The position numbers and the translations under genes were made by a program. Positions 53,006-62,370 of a stretch of DNA of 64,000 nucleotides are shown one piece after another. The notes beneath the pieces are model-generated. The model saw only the letters and a program-made list of their open reading frames with translations, made no database searches and was not told the DNA's origin. Numbering within the stretch: position 1 is the stretch's first letter; each line of letters begins with the position of its first letter. Location: IMG/VR virus record IMGVR_UViG_3300010316_000005, positions 111,737-175,736 of that record; one strand, given 5' to 3'. The stretch is from a virus.

Positions 53006-53451
53006 ATGAGATCTCAAATAATAGAAATTATAAAAACAACTAATCCAAGAGCGACTAGTAGAATTATAAAAAATAACAAAGATTTAAAAAATTGGGTAGA
53101 ACAAAATTCTTTGCCCGACAGTAATTTTTCCAAAAGAATATACAACAGTTTAAATCCGAACAGAGATATTTGTGAATATAACAATATAAAAAAGTTTAAA
53201 TCTCTCACGCACGGATATTCATTTTGTAATAAAGTAAATAAATGTTTATGTGCAAAAGAAAGTGTTGCTCGGTCAGTTTCTAATGCTATACTGATTTTAA
53301 AATTAGAAAGCACCGTTCTAATTTTACTAAAAATAAATTACTTCGCAGGAACGACACTTCTGGCACTACTGAAAAAGAATTAGCACAGTCAATTGGCTGG
53401 CATCAATTGGGAGATTGCGGCAATTCCATTTATTCTATAAAATTTCTTTAA
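53006..53451 (+). pseudogene. Homing-endonuclease-like gene split by a -1 frame change
   Basis: Frame one (53006-53383) encodes a Lys/Asn-rich N-terminus with HGYSFCNKVNKCLC near residues 70-83, a Cys-pair pattern seen in phage endonucleases of this style. After about 53284 the meaningful frame becomes the -1 frame. It encodes KHRSNFTKNKLLRRNDTSG and ELAQSIGWHQLGDCGNSIYSIKFL and stops at 53449-53451. The two parts join at TTTAAAA (53296-53302), a -1 slippery heptamer in the correct phase, just ahead of an 11-bp hairpin. Either the gene is a decayed remnant or it uses programmed frameshifting; decay is the simpler view. Confidence 0.6.
53298..53326 (+). repeat. 11-bp inverted repeat at the frame junction
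   Basis: TAAAATTAGAA (53298-53308), 7-base loop, TTCTAATTTTA (53316-53326): a perfect inverted repeat overlapping the slippery heptamer. It is AT-rich, so the stem is only moderately stable. Confidence 0.8.
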
Positions 53452-53469
53452 AGAGTATTAATTTATTGG

Positions 53470-53497
53470 TTGACATTCTTTTTTAATGTGTTATATT
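53470..53497 (+). promoter_or_regulatory. Sigma70-type promoter for the 188-residue protein
   Basis: TTGACA (53470-53475), 16 bases, TATATT (53492-53497). The predicted start near 53504 gives a leader of about 34 bases with AAGGGA. It suggests early expression, unlike the late genes on either side. Confidence 0.7.
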
Positions 53498-53537
53498 AGT
53501 TTTAACAAATAGGAATATATAAAGGGAATTACAGGCA

Positions 53538-54104
53538 ATGAAGATTAATTTACGCAAAGCAAACGCATTACAGAACGTAATTAGAGAAGCACTACAGGAG
53601 TTGGATCTTTCGACTACTGTGAGCATTAACGAATTTGAACAGGCAGCAACTAGAATTGAGCAGGTTCGTGACCAGTTTAACACAAATTTTAAAACGCGGT
53701 CAGATTTAGTTTCTGCATTGTACGAGATTCGTACATCGGTTGCAAAAGCAAATTCGCAGGCAGGCATTAGCGACGCCCTCGCAACGCTAGCTGAAATCGA
53801 CAAGAACATCGCATTCTTGACAAAGTTAGCAAAGAGTGCTGAGCAAGCTGAACTTGCTGTTATTAACGGCAAGCTTGGTAAAATTGCCTCAGCAGACGGT
53901 AAAGACGCGTTCTACATGCGTGAGGACACAGTTTCGACTAGCATCTTTACAAAGCAAGACCTTGACAGCTTTAAGCAGTCGCTTGCTGTTGTAAAGAAGA
54001 ACAAGCAAAATTTACAGGACCAACTTCTTGAGTTGAATGTAACCACTAAGATTTTAATTGCTGACTCGACTGTTAAAGTTCTTGAAGACCAAGGTCTTGT
54101 CTAA
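53538..54104 (+). CDS. Helical hypothetical protein with its own early-type promoter
   Basis: The 188-residue protein is mainly alpha-helical (LRKANALQNVIREALQEL, then FEQAATRIEQVRDQFN). A short central loop (GKDAFYMREDTVSTS, near 135) and a C-terminal helix pair follow. There is no signal peptide, membrane segment or enzyme motif. It sits between two terminators with a sigma70-type promoter, so it is an independent, probably early unit inserted between capsid and fibre genes. The 3' end reads straight into a structured gene-free block with no terminator for 400 bases. I do not recognise the function. Confidence 0.8.
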   Translation: MKINLRKANALQNVIREALQELDLSTTVSINEFEQAATRIEQVRDQFNTNFKTRSDLVSALYEIRTSVAKANSQAGISDALATLAEIDKNIAFLTKLAKSAEQAELAVINGKLGKIASADGKDAFYMREDTVSTSIFTKQDLDSFKQSLAVVKKNKQNLQDQLLELNVTTKILIADSTVKVLEDQGLV

Positions 54105-54112
54105 GGAGTTTA

Positions 54113-54400
54113 CTACCTTTGTATATCATACATAGTTAAAAAGGTAGCTAGCAGGAATTCGCCGGACAAATGTCCAACGAGCTAAGAGTTATAAGGCAGC
54201 ATAACAGACTGCTACGAGTTTGGTAGTTAGGCTCCGCCGAAAGGCCTCGGGTAAACTACCTAGGAAGAAGGAAGAAAAAGAACAAGCACCTAGTATGAGG
54301 ATCATACGATTTAAAAAAGGCTTTTTATGCCCTAGCGAGTCGTGCTCCAGTCCTTTATTATACCGCAAGGTTTGCATATTGCTGACTGGATATAGGACCT
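54113..54400 (+). ncRNA. Candidate structured RNA B
   Basis: Perfect or near-perfect helices follow one another: CTACCTTT 54113-54120 with AAAGGTAG 54140-54147; GGACA 54164-54168 with TGTCC 54171-54175; GCAG 54196-54199 with CTGC 54209-54212; GGTAGTT 54222-54228 with AACTACC 54254-54260, enclosing GCC-GAAA-GGC; AGCAC 54285-54289 with GTGCT 54342-54346, enclosing GTATGA/TCATAC (54293-54298/54302-54307); TCCAGTC 54346-54352 with GACTGGA 54384-54390, enclosing ACC-GCAA-GGT. Two GNRA tetraloops suggest tertiary contacts. It begins 8 bases after the 188-residue gene stop and would be transcribed with it, ending at the terminator at 54531. Confidence 0.6.
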
Positions 54401-54507
54401 CAATGCTTTTTGTTTTTTGTTAATTGCTCTGGTGCGGACGGAATGTCGGCCTATTGTAAATTGATTTTGCTTGCTACTTACTTTCTTCTTTCTACTTTAA
54501 TAAAAAC
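54401..54507 (+). other. Gene-free T-rich linker between RNA B and the terminator
   Basis: About 107 bases with runs of T (around 54407-54420 and 54480-54500). I see no gene, strong hairpin or promoter in it. The first T-run directly follows the last helices of RNA B and could itself terminate some transcripts. Confidence 0.5.
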
Positions 54508-54531
54508 AAAGCTCGCTTCGGCGGGCTTTTT
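54508..54531 (+). terminator. Rho-independent terminator with UUCG loop
   Basis: AAAGCTCGC (54508-54516), loop TTCG, GCGGGCTTT (54521-54529), then T to 54531. There are nine pairs with one G-U. It ends the transcript of the 188-residue gene plus RNA B. Confidence 0.92.
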
Positions 54532-54549
54532 CTATGTTTATGACAAAGA

Positions 54550-54557
54550 GATAAATA
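54550..54557 (+). promoter_or_regulatory. T4-type late promoter (GATAAATA) for the fibre operon
   Basis: GATAAATA followed by C lies 19 bases after the terminator and 93 bases before ATG 54643. It is the only late octamer in the gap and is well placed to start the rightward fibre operon. Confidence 0.6.
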
Positions 54558-54642
54558 CTGTTGTCGTAAATCGTGCCGCTATACTAGTGGACTTATGCGG
54601 AATTGACCCACCGCGTAGACCTAGAACGTCAAGGAGAAAACA

Positions 54643-55074
54643 ATGGGACGTCCAATAAATGATAGATATTTAGGTGTAACTGCTGATGGCGGCAACCTAT
54701 CTAATGAAGAAAGACTAACAGCAATTGTAAAAGTAGGAGCGAACTCAGTTTCTGAAACTGGCATCGTACTTTCGCAGAGAGCTGAAACTAAGTTTAAGGT
54801 AAACGATACTGCTGACGGTACTGCGGTAAACGTAGACGGCACACAGCGAGACGGTACTGCTGGTACTGGCAACGTAGGCTTTTGTGTACTTGTAGACAAA
54901 GACGTGCCACTAGCAGGCGAAATGGTTGTTAGAGGTTATGTTGCAGGCGGCGGTGACGGAGTTAATATTCGTAAGTTCCACAACAGAACTGTTATTGACT
55001 TTAACAACAATCGTTACACTTGGGAAATACAAGATGATTCAACTGCGAATATCTTAGTACTAACTGCTCTGTAA
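54643..55074 (+). CDS. Small beta-rich virion protein
   Basis: The 143-residue protein starts at ATG 54643 with SD AAGGAGA. It opens MGRPINDRYLGVTADGG and has beta-type repeats with Gly-Thr turns (DGTQRDGTAGTGNVGF). It ends IDFNNNRYTWEIQDDSTANILVLTAL. There is no signal peptide or enzyme motif. As first gene of the fibre operon under a late promoter, it is probably a virion surface or decoration protein; that is inference from context. Confidence 0.78.
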   Translation: MGRPINDRYLGVTADGGNLSNEERLTAIVKVGANSVSETGIVLSQRAETKFKVNDTADGTAVNVDGTQRDGTAGTGNVGFCVLVDKDVPLAGEMVVRGYVAGGGDGVNIRKFHNRTVIDFNNNRYTWEIQDDSTANILVLTAL

Positions 55075-55099
55075 TATTAAATTAAGTTAGGAAACGTCA

Positions 55100-56071
55100 A
55101 TGAGTAAATTTTTAAGAATCCCAACAGGTGACTATACTATAGAAACCCAGGACAACGGCACTATTATGCTTGATGTCGGAGAATTTGGCGAGGTTGTAGT
55201 TACTGGTAATATTAGAATACTCGGCGACAGCACTACGGTTGAATCAACAAATTTGGATATTTTAGATAATATTCTAACTTTAAATAAAGGTGAAACCGGA
55301 GCAGGCATAACATTAGATGAGTCAGGTTTAAGAATTGATAGAGGTTCTTTGCCTGACGCATTTATTGTTTTTGATGAAAACACAGTATGGACTGATCCTG
55401 TATCAGAAACTTCAATAACTGGAGCGTTTTCTTTAAAAACAGAAACTGGCCAAGTACTTGGAATAAAGACTAACTCAATTGCTACAGAAGGTGGCGATTT
55501 ATATTTAATCAACGATGGCCTTGGCAAAGTTAGTGTCACAGGTACGACAAACTATGAAGAGCAAGTATTTGTATACGATGCAGGAGTTAATACCGGAGTT
55601 GTAAAAGATGACGATATTATTCCAAACATTAAAGCTGTTGTTGACTATGTTGATACATTCCAAGATACAAATGTTGAAGACAAAATTAATGAAGGTGATA
55701 CTAAAGTTGAAGTATTAGACTTTAGTGAGACAAGTCAGCCAAGTAACATTGATTTTGTTATTGACAATAATAGAGTAATGAATATTTCATCTTCTAAAAT
55801 TACACTTGGTAACGGCGTTACGAAGTTTGAAACTGAAGAAGTAGGTGATACTATTTGGTTTGAAGCAACGCAAGATGGTACAATTAAAATATCACCAGTA
55901 TTAGAAATTACAACTGTCGAAACGGAGCCAGTAGCACCTGACAACGGCACTCGAATATATGTTGATATGCCGGCTGAAGGCGGCTCGGGTATATATTTTG
56001 TTGATAATAACAACAACAGAGATGAACTAATATCTAGAAATAGAGCAATCGTGTATAGCATGGTTTTATAA
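55100..56071 (+). CDS. Tail fibre-like structural protein
   Basis: The 323-residue protein has fibre-type beta sequence. GNIRILGDSTTVESTNLDILDNIL near residues 35-60 and LTLNKGETGAGITLDESGL are typical shaft segments. The same ITGDLLIxGETVSLDITTLRVED-like idea occurs in the minus-strand fibre at 1739-3622. The C-terminus is short and polar. SD AGGAAA precedes ATG 55100. It is a probable fibre subunit or adaptor of the operon. Confidence 0.78.
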   Translation: MSKFLRIPTGDYTIETQDNGTIMLDVGEFGEVVVTGNIRILGDSTTVESTNLDILDNILTLNKGETGAGITLDESGLRIDRGSLPDAFIVFDENTVWTDPVSETSITGAFSLKTETGQVLGIKTNSIATEGGDLYLINDGLGKVSVTGTTNYEEQVFVYDAGVNTGVVKDDDIIPNIKAVVDYVDTFQDTNVEDKINEGDTKVEVLDFSETSQPSNIDFVIDNNRVMNISSSKITLGNGVTKFETEEVGDTIWFEATQDGTIKISPVLEITTVETEPVAPDNGTRIYVDMPAEGGSGIYFVDNNNNRDELISRNRAIVYSMVL

Positions 56072-56080
56072 GGAAGAAAA

Positions 56081-56443
56081 ATGGCATTAGAAAATTCGCA
56101 GTTAACAACTGCACAGTTAGATATCTTCGGCGGCGGCGTGCCATCGGGCAAACGCTACGCTATTACAACTATTATGGTATGTAACACCTATGACCCAAAT
56201 GATGTTAACGCTGGATCAAACACTGCTAGCTTTGACATGCACTTGAGAAAATCAGGACAACCACTAAACAATAGTGTAACAACCGTAGTTAGGGAATTAG
56301 AACTACCAGCAGGCGAAACATATACTTTTGATACTGAAAAGGTCATTCTTGATCAAGGTGAAGAAGTAAGCTTTGTTGCACAACCTGATATTGGCGCAGG
56401 CACTACAAATCTAGCAGTATCGGTAAGTTACCTGGAAGTATAA
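56081..56443 (+). CDS. Small beta-rich fibre-operon protein
   Basis: The 120-residue protein starts at ATG 56081 with SD AGGAAG. It has a segment of the form KRYAITTIMVCNTYDPND, then FDMHLRKSGQPLNNSVTT and a EVSFVAQPDIGAG end, all beta-rich. It shares general layout with the 112-residue protein at 62377 (ASNNKFKITLSVLES-type end here LAVSVSYLEV), so the two may be distant paralogs flanking the long fibre. Confidence 0.75.
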   Translation: MALENSQLTTAQLDIFGGGVPSGKRYAITTIMVCNTYDPNDVNAGSNTASFDMHLRKSGQPLNNSVTTVVRELELPAGETYTFDTEKVILDQGEEVSFVAQPDIGAGTTNLAVSVSYLEV

Positions 56444-56445
56444 CA

Positions 56446-59400
56446 ATGAAATTAATTAAGGCGCAAAGTACTAATCTAAGAAATATTAGAGGCGGCGGTG
56501 TTAAATACGGCACAGACGGACGTGTTACTATGGACAGCGACAATTCACTTATTGTCCCAAAAGGTCCTACGTCCACAAGGCCAATTAACGCATCACCAGG
56601 TGACATGCGCTATAACACTGACACGTTAAAGTTTGAATTCTTTGAACACGGTGAGTGGATTAACAGCATTGACACAGCCGACAACGTTTACTATGTAAGT
56701 CAAAACGGCTCAGACAACTATAATGGTAAAACAATCGGTAGTGCTTTTAGTAGTATAGGTCATGCACTATCAGTTATACCAGACAATTCGACTCTTAAAG
56801 TTCTAGCAGGCGACTATACGTTAAACAATCCTGTAATAGTACCTCGTAATGTAGGAATTATCGGCGACAGTTTAAGAACTGTTACGGTTCGTGCAGGTAA
56901 CCCAACACAAGACATGTTCTGGGTTAATAACGGATCTTACCTTCAAGGAATGACATTCAAGGATCACGAAGCGCCGTCATCGGCTGTTGCGTTTAACCCT
57001 GACGGTTCAGCTGGTGAGATCTTCCAATCACCTTACGTGCAGAACTGTACATCTATAACAACTACTGGTACTGGTATGCGAGTAGATGGTAGACACGCAC
57101 AAGGTCTTAAATCCATGGTCGTTGACGCCTTTACGCAGTACAACCAGGGCGGCATCGGCATACACATGCTGTACCTAGGAAATACTCAGCTTGTTTCCGT
57201 GTTTACAATTTGCTGTGACATTGCTATTCTTTGCGAAGAAGGCGGTTTCTGTTCACTAACTAACTCAAACAGCTCGTTTGGTGTAATCGGTCTTAAATCA
57301 ACTGGAGTTAGTCAGCCTAAGTACACTGGCACAGTAGCACAGTCAATTGTTGATCCTACATTCGGTGGCGATACTATTTTGATTAACAATCTTGTGAATC
57401 GTCCAAATTCGGGCGATGCTGTAAAGTTTTCAACGCTAGATGACTATTATACTATCAGCACAGCATCAGATGTTAAAGTCGGAAAAACTAGGATTGATTC
57501 ACCTGACTTTTCAAGTCAGCTCGGCGCACTTACAACTGCTAAACGTACAGTGCTAGACGACAAAGCTGTAATTAGAGTTAACACAATTGCTTACATAAAC
57601 ACAACTTTCCCGGATTTGAAATACGATCAAGCTAAATGTTCAAGAGATGTTGGTATTATTATCGACGCTGTTCTTGACGATATGGTATTAAACACTAACT
57701 ATAAATCTGTTATTGCTGGAAAAAGTTATTATCAAAATGCTGCCGTAGAAGTAATTAATAATCAAAAAACAGAAACACTTGCGGCAATTGGTTATGCTAA
57801 GACAGAAGTACTTGCACTATTAACTCCAGCTACAGATGCTTATATAAGAGTTGCAGATAACTTTGATGAAATAACTGACATTATAACAAATGGAATAGTT
57901 AATGCTGACCCAATTGTATTTAATACTCCAGTAGGAGCAACTTCGGCACAAGTTAGAGCTAAAGATATTATACTAGCAAATGCAGACTTTATTGAAGAAG
58001 AAGCAGTATCTTATATTGAATTAAACTATCCAGATTTAACTTACGATGAAGCAGCTTGTCGTAGAGACGTGGCATTTATCCTTGATGGAATTATTTACGA
58101 CATACTATATCAAGGTAATAGTCAAAGCATTGTTGTTGGTGAACAGTACTATAGTGGCGGCACGCTGCAATTAGGTGCAGGCGAAAAACAAGCAACAATT
58201 AACACATACAAGTATATGAGACAAGTAACTAGAAACTGCCTATTGAATATTTCAGTAGTTAGACTTAACACTACGGTTACTCAAGACAACGGCACTACTT
58301 CTGCAACGGTTGCAGAAGCAGACAAATCAGATCTATTGTTTAATATTATTTCTAGCTATATAGAATCAGGCGGATATATTAACGACTTTGTTGAAACAAC
58401 AGCCCCAAATGAAGCTACTCAAGAACAAGACGCAATTGATTTAAGAGATATCATTGTTGCTAATAAAAGCAAGATTGCAGTTGATACAATTGAATACTTA
58501 AATGAAAAGTATAGTGACTTTAATTATAACGAAGAAAAGTGCTCGAGAGATGTTGGGCTAATTCTTGACGCAGTAGCAATGGATATGGCACTTGGAACTA
58601 ATTATAATTCAGTAATAGCAGGACTATCTTATCAGAGAATTAATACTATAAAAGTTCGTAATGACCAAAAAGTACAAACAAAGTCAGCAATCGAATTTGT
58701 TAGAGATACTATTCTTGCTCTAAACATCGGCACAACTGCTACTACTAGAGTTACTGATGCGTTTACTGAAATACTAGCTATATTCGATGGCAACGCAGCA
58801 AGCGCACTAGTATTTACTGACCCCGACGATGTAACTCAGGATAACTTAAAAGCTAAATTGCTTCTGCAAGCAAATAGAGATTTCTTAATGGCAGAGACTA
58901 TTGCGTTTATCAACAATCGCTATCCTCCATTTGTTTACGATGAAGATAAATGTTCAAGGGACGTAGGATTAATACTTGATGCCGTTGCTCTTGATATGGT
59001 ACTTGACACTAATTATAATACTAATGTAGCAGCTATGTCTTATTACAGAGCAGCAGCTAGCGACGTAATTGACAGTCAATTACCTCAAACATTGCTAGCA
59101 ATCGACTTTATTAAAACACAAATACTTAAATTAGATATTAGTTCAGTGGCAACTAACAGACTATCATTATTGTTTACTAAGTTAAGAAGTACCATCGAAA
59201 CTGGAACACCGGCTTCAATTAACAACAACGATCCTATTAACGCAACAGCAACAAGAATTAATTCTAGATTACAGCTTGAGTTTAACAAAACGTTTATCCA
59301 AGATGAAATAGATGCGTGGATTGCTGTTCAAGTAGCCGGAAACATTGCTCCATTTACCAGCGGATTTACATACGATTCAGCTGCGTGTAGAAGAGACGTG

Positions 59401-62370
59401 GGCTATATTGTCGAAGCTGTAATCTTTGATGTTCTATACGGAGGCAATGTTGCTTCAAGAATAGCTGCTGAAAGCTATTTTGTTGGAGCAGTAGGACAAC
59501 TCGGAGTAGGTGAATCAGAAGAAACTATTGCAGCGTACAACAGACTACAAGAAATAATAGAACAAATAATACAAGAACAAACAGTATCAGTATCAGCAGG
59601 AAACAGTTCTGCACAAAACCTTGACGCTAACGCAGGCGGTGTGCTCGAGGCAACGCAAGCATCAGATAGTATACAAGTTATTATAGATGTAATCACAGCC
59701 GGGTCGTTAACAGGTCTAGCTGCTAGAGAACTTCCATTAATTACTTGGGCATCTTCGACACTGCAATCAGACTACGCTAATATTGTTAGCAATAAAAACA
59801 GCATAGCAGAAGATACTATTTTTGAAATTAACAATAGTATTGCTGACTTTGCTTACGACGAAGATGCTTGTGCTAGAGATGTAGGATTTATTGTAGATGC
59901 ATTAACGTACGACCAACTTTATGGCGGCAATAGTGCAATTAGAACTGTTGCACTAAGCTATTATACTGGTACACAAAGTCAATTAGGCTCAGATGAAAGA
60001 ATAGAAACTATTGCAGCTTACAATCATCTTTCGGACGTAATCAGTAACGTAGTACAAGAAATTTCAGTTACGGCAACAGTAGGTAATGTTGAAAGTCAAG
60101 TTATTAATGGTAACCCGACAATAGAAGAAACAGCAAACCAGTTAGCTATTAAACTAGGATATGTAACTAATGTGTTAATACAGGCTTCTACTTCAGTAAT
60201 AGTTAACAAGGTTAACCCCGGCTTGGCTTGGATTGATACTGAATTGCAAAGTGATTACTTAGAAATTGTAACTAACAGATTAGACGTTAGAGAAAGTGCT
60301 ATAGCTTATATTAATAACAGATTCAAACGCTTCCAGTATGATCAAACAAAATGCTCGCGCGATGTTGAAATCATTATGCAAGCGGTTGCTGACGATATGT
60401 TATTTCAGACAAACTACAAAACTGTTCTTGCTGGCAGAAGCTATTACAGAGCAAGTGCTTCTGAAGTAGTAGGAAATCAACTTTCGGAAACCGTAGCGGC
60501 ACTAGAATTTGTTAAAACGGAAACACTAGAATTAATAGCATCAGACTCGTCAACTAATCAACCAGAATATGCAACAGTGTCGAACCTGTTTGATACACTA
60601 ATTGATATTGTATTAAACGGCGAAAGCGCCGCACCGTTAATTGATTATACATCGCCGATTGTTAGCAATGACTTTAAAGTTAGAGCAAGTTCAAATCTTC
60701 AAGACAATAGAGATTTTATAATTGCTGAAGGAACAGCATACATTACAGCATACTATCCTCTACTGGGATACGACAGAGCTACGTGTGAAAGAGACATTGG
60801 ATTAATTGTTGACGCATTAGGTTATGATTTGATGTTTGGGTCAAACTTTAGATCAATTACAGCAGGGCGTTCATATTATAGACAAGGCGCCGCAGTAGTG
60901 ACGGATTCGCAAAAAGCTGCTACACTTGGCACTTTTGCATATCTAAAAACTTTAGTTAGCGACTTGACACAAGGAAGCATGACTGCACAAGCATCTGTAG
61001 AAAGCAACATGGATATTATTATAGACATCCTTGATAATGGCCTTGGCGTTGTTCCGTCGTTTGTTACACCGGCGCCAGCAAGTGGTACTGGAAATGCAAA
61101 TGACATTGGATATGCTAACGCACGAGACTTAATTGAAAGTAACCGTGCGTTTATTAAAGCTGAGGTTGTACAATATATTACAAACAGTTATCCTGCGCTA
61201 ATATACAACCAAGCAACTTGTGAAAGAGATGTAGATTATATTCTTGATGCAATGTATTACGACCTAACATACGGCGGCAATATGGAAACATTAGTAGCAG
61301 CTAATGCTTATTATTCGTTTACTACTTTACAAATACCAACAGGTGAGAAAGCTGCTACACTAGCAACTTATGCATTTATGAGAGATCTGATCGGTGATAT
61401 TTCACAGTCAGTTGATGTTGCAGAACTACAAGTTGTAGTAGCACAGGTAGCAGGCGTAGCAGGCAGTGGCGCGGCTGAGCTAGCAGCAGAAGGACTTGTT
61501 GATGATATAATTACAACAATTGATACAGGTACTGCTCCAGCTGAAGTAGCAGCAAGTAATTCATGGGTTGCGTCGGCATTAGTTACAGAATACAACAGAC
61601 TTCAAACTAACAAGTCTACTATACAGACAGACGCAACTGCCTTTATTGAAGAAAACTATGCCTACAAAGTAGATACATGCGAGCGCGATATTGGATTTAT
61701 TGTTGATGCAGTATCATACGATATGTTATATGATGGTAACAGTCAAACAATAGACGCGGCTGACGAATACTATAGCGGCGGCACACTTCAGATTCCAGAG
61801 ACTGAAAGAGGCGTAACTATTGCAACTTACACGTATCTAAAAAGTGTTGCTGCTAATGTTGTATTAGAAATAGAAATGAATCCACTTCAAACAGTAGAAC
61901 CTCAAGTTATTGTCGGAGCAGCAACTACTGATGAAGAAACAGACAAACTAAAAGATCTATTTGATGTAATAATTAGACTAATTGACAGAGGTTATATTTG
62001 TGAAGTAACCCTCGACGAAACTATAGCAAGTACTGACGAAATAACAATTAATGAGGTTATTGCCGGATCACAAATTACATTTCATCAGTATAGTTTGATT
62101 GTTGCAAGCGGGCATACATTTGAATGGGTTGGTGCAGGAATTAACGTTAATTCAGCACTTCCGTACGAAGGCGGACGTCCGATACTAGAAAATCAAGTTG
62201 TTCAAGAACAAGGCGGCAAAATTTACTATACTGGAACAGATCAAGAAGGCGACTTTAGGATTGGTAACGACTTAACGATAAATAGAACAACAGGTACAAT
62301 TGAAGGTGATACGTTTGATCGAAGCCTGTTTGCTGTGCTAACACCATACATACTAGCAATTGAGGATTAA
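56446..62370 (+). CDS. Long tail fibre with beta-helix N-terminus and ten CxRD repeats
   Basis: The 1974-residue protein begins 2 bases after the previous stop. Residues 1-75 carry a baseplate-fibre start (GDMRYNTDTLKFEFFEHGEW). Residues 80-300 look like a right-handed beta-helix of the pectate-lyase type (YYVSQNGSDNYNGKTIGSAF, VLAGDYTLNNPVIVPRNVGI). From about 385 to 1800 there are ten helical repeats with an invariant Cys-x-Arg-Asp. The last 130 residues form a beta domain (YYTGTDQEGDFRIGNDLTIN) often seen at fibre ends in marine phages. It is probably the long tail fibre. Confidence 0.85.
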   Translation: MKLIKAQSTNLRNIRGGGVKYGTDGRVTMDSDNSLIVPKGPTSTRPINASPGDMRYNTDTLKFEFFEHGEWINSIDTADNVYYVSQNGSDNYNGKTIGSAFSSIGHALSVIPDNSTLKVLAGDYTLNNPVIVPRNVGIIGDSLRTVTVRAGNPTQDMFWVNNGSYLQGMTFKDHEAPSSAVAFNPDGSAGEIFQSPYVQNCTSITTTGTGMRVDGRHAQGLKSMVVDAFTQYNQGGIGIHMLYLGNTQLVSVFTICCDIAILCEEGGFCSLTNSNSSFGVIGLKSTGVSQPKYTGTVAQSIVDPTFGGDTILINNLVNRPNSGDAVKFSTLDDYYTISTASDVKVGKTRIDSPDFSSQLGALTTAKRTVLDDKAVIRVNTIAYINTTFPDLKYDQAKCSRDVGIIIDAVLDDMVLNTNYKSVIAGKSYYQNAAVEVINNQKTETLAAIGYAKTEVLALLTPATDAYIRVADNFDEITDIITNGIVNADPIVFNTPVGATSAQVRAKDIILANADFIEEEAVSYIELNYPDLTYDEAACRRDVAFILDGIIYDILYQGNSQSIVVGEQYYSGGTLQLGAGEKQATINTYKYMRQVTRNCLLNISVVRLNTTVTQDNGTTSATVAEADKSDLLFNIISSYIESGGYINDFVETTAPNEATQEQDAIDLRDIIVANKSKIAVDTIEYLNEKYSDFNYNEEKCSRDVGLILDAVAMDMALGTNYNSVIAGLSYQRINTIKVRNDQKVQTKSAIEFVRDTILALNIGTTATTRVTDAFTEILAIFDGNAASALVFTDPDDVTQDNLKAKLLLQANRDFLMAETIAFINNRYPPFVYDEDKCSRDVGLILDAVALDMVLDTNYNTNVAAMSYYRAAASDVIDSQLPQTLLAIDFIKTQILKLDISSVATNRLSLLFTKLRSTIETGTPASINNNDPINATATRINSRLQLEFNKTFIQDEIDAWIAVQVAGNIAPFTSGFTYDSAACRRDVGYIVEAVIFDVLYGGNVASRIAAESYFVGAVGQLGVGESEETIAAYNRLQEIIEQIIQEQTVSVSAGNSSAQNLDANAGGVLEATQASDSIQVIIDVITAGSLTGLAARELPLITWASSTLQSDYANIVSNKNSIAEDTIFEINNSIADFAYDEDACARDVGFIVDALTYDQLYGGNSAIRTVALSYYTGTQSQLGSDERIETIAAYNHLSDVISNVVQEISVTATVGNVESQVINGNPTIEETANQLAIKLGYVTNVLIQASTSVIVNKVNPGLAWIDTELQSDYLEIVTNRLDVRESAIAYINNRFKRFQYDQTKCSRDVEIIMQAVADDMLFQTNYKTVLAGRSYYRASASEVVGNQLSETVAALEFVKTETLELIASDSSTNQPEYATVSNLFDTLIDIVLNGESAAPLIDYTSPIVSNDFKVRASSNLQDNRDFIIAEGTAYITAYYPLLGYDRATCERDIGLIVDALGYDLMFGSNFRSITAGRSYYRQGAAVVTDSQKAATLGTFAYLKTLVSDLTQGSMTAQASVESNMDIIIDILDNGLGVVPSFVTPAPASGTGNANDIGYANARDLIESNRAFIKAEVVQYITNSYPALIYNQATCERDVDYILDAMYYDLTYGGNMETLVAANAYYSFTTLQIPTGEKAATLATYAFMRDLIGDISQSVDVAELQVVVAQVAGVAGSGAAELAAEGLVDDIITTIDTGTAPAEVAASNSWVASALVTEYNRLQTNKSTIQTDATAFIEENYAYKVDTCERDIGFIVDAVSYDMLYDGNSQTIDAADEYYSGGTLQIPETERGVTIATYTYLKSVAANVVLEIEMNPLQTVEPQVIVGAATTDEETDKLKDLFDVIIRLIDRGYICEVTLDETIASTDEITINEVIAGSQITFHQYSLIVASGHTFEWVGAGINVNSALPYEGGRPILENQVVQEQGGKIYYTGTDQEGDFRIGNDLTINRTTGTIEGDTFDRSLFAVLTPYILAIED
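57590..61870 (+). repeat. Ten ~140-residue helical repeats with invariant Cys-x-Arg-Asp
   Basis: Each unit starts with a Y-[PA]-x-[LF]-x-Y segment, has CxRD[VI] within ten residues, then an [IL]x[DE]A[VL]xxD helix and a YY motif. Two types alternate: one with TNYxSVxAGxSYY (CSRD form), one with GGNxxxxxAxxYYSGG and GExxxTIATY (C[RAE]RD form). The order is about A B A A B B A A B B. Average spacing is about 430 bases. Confidence 0.85.

Noticed and set aside
54410-54658. An 82-residue plus-strand frame across the terminator
   Set aside because: It runs through the UUCG terminator and the late promoter, lacks an SD, and overlaps the real start at 54643.
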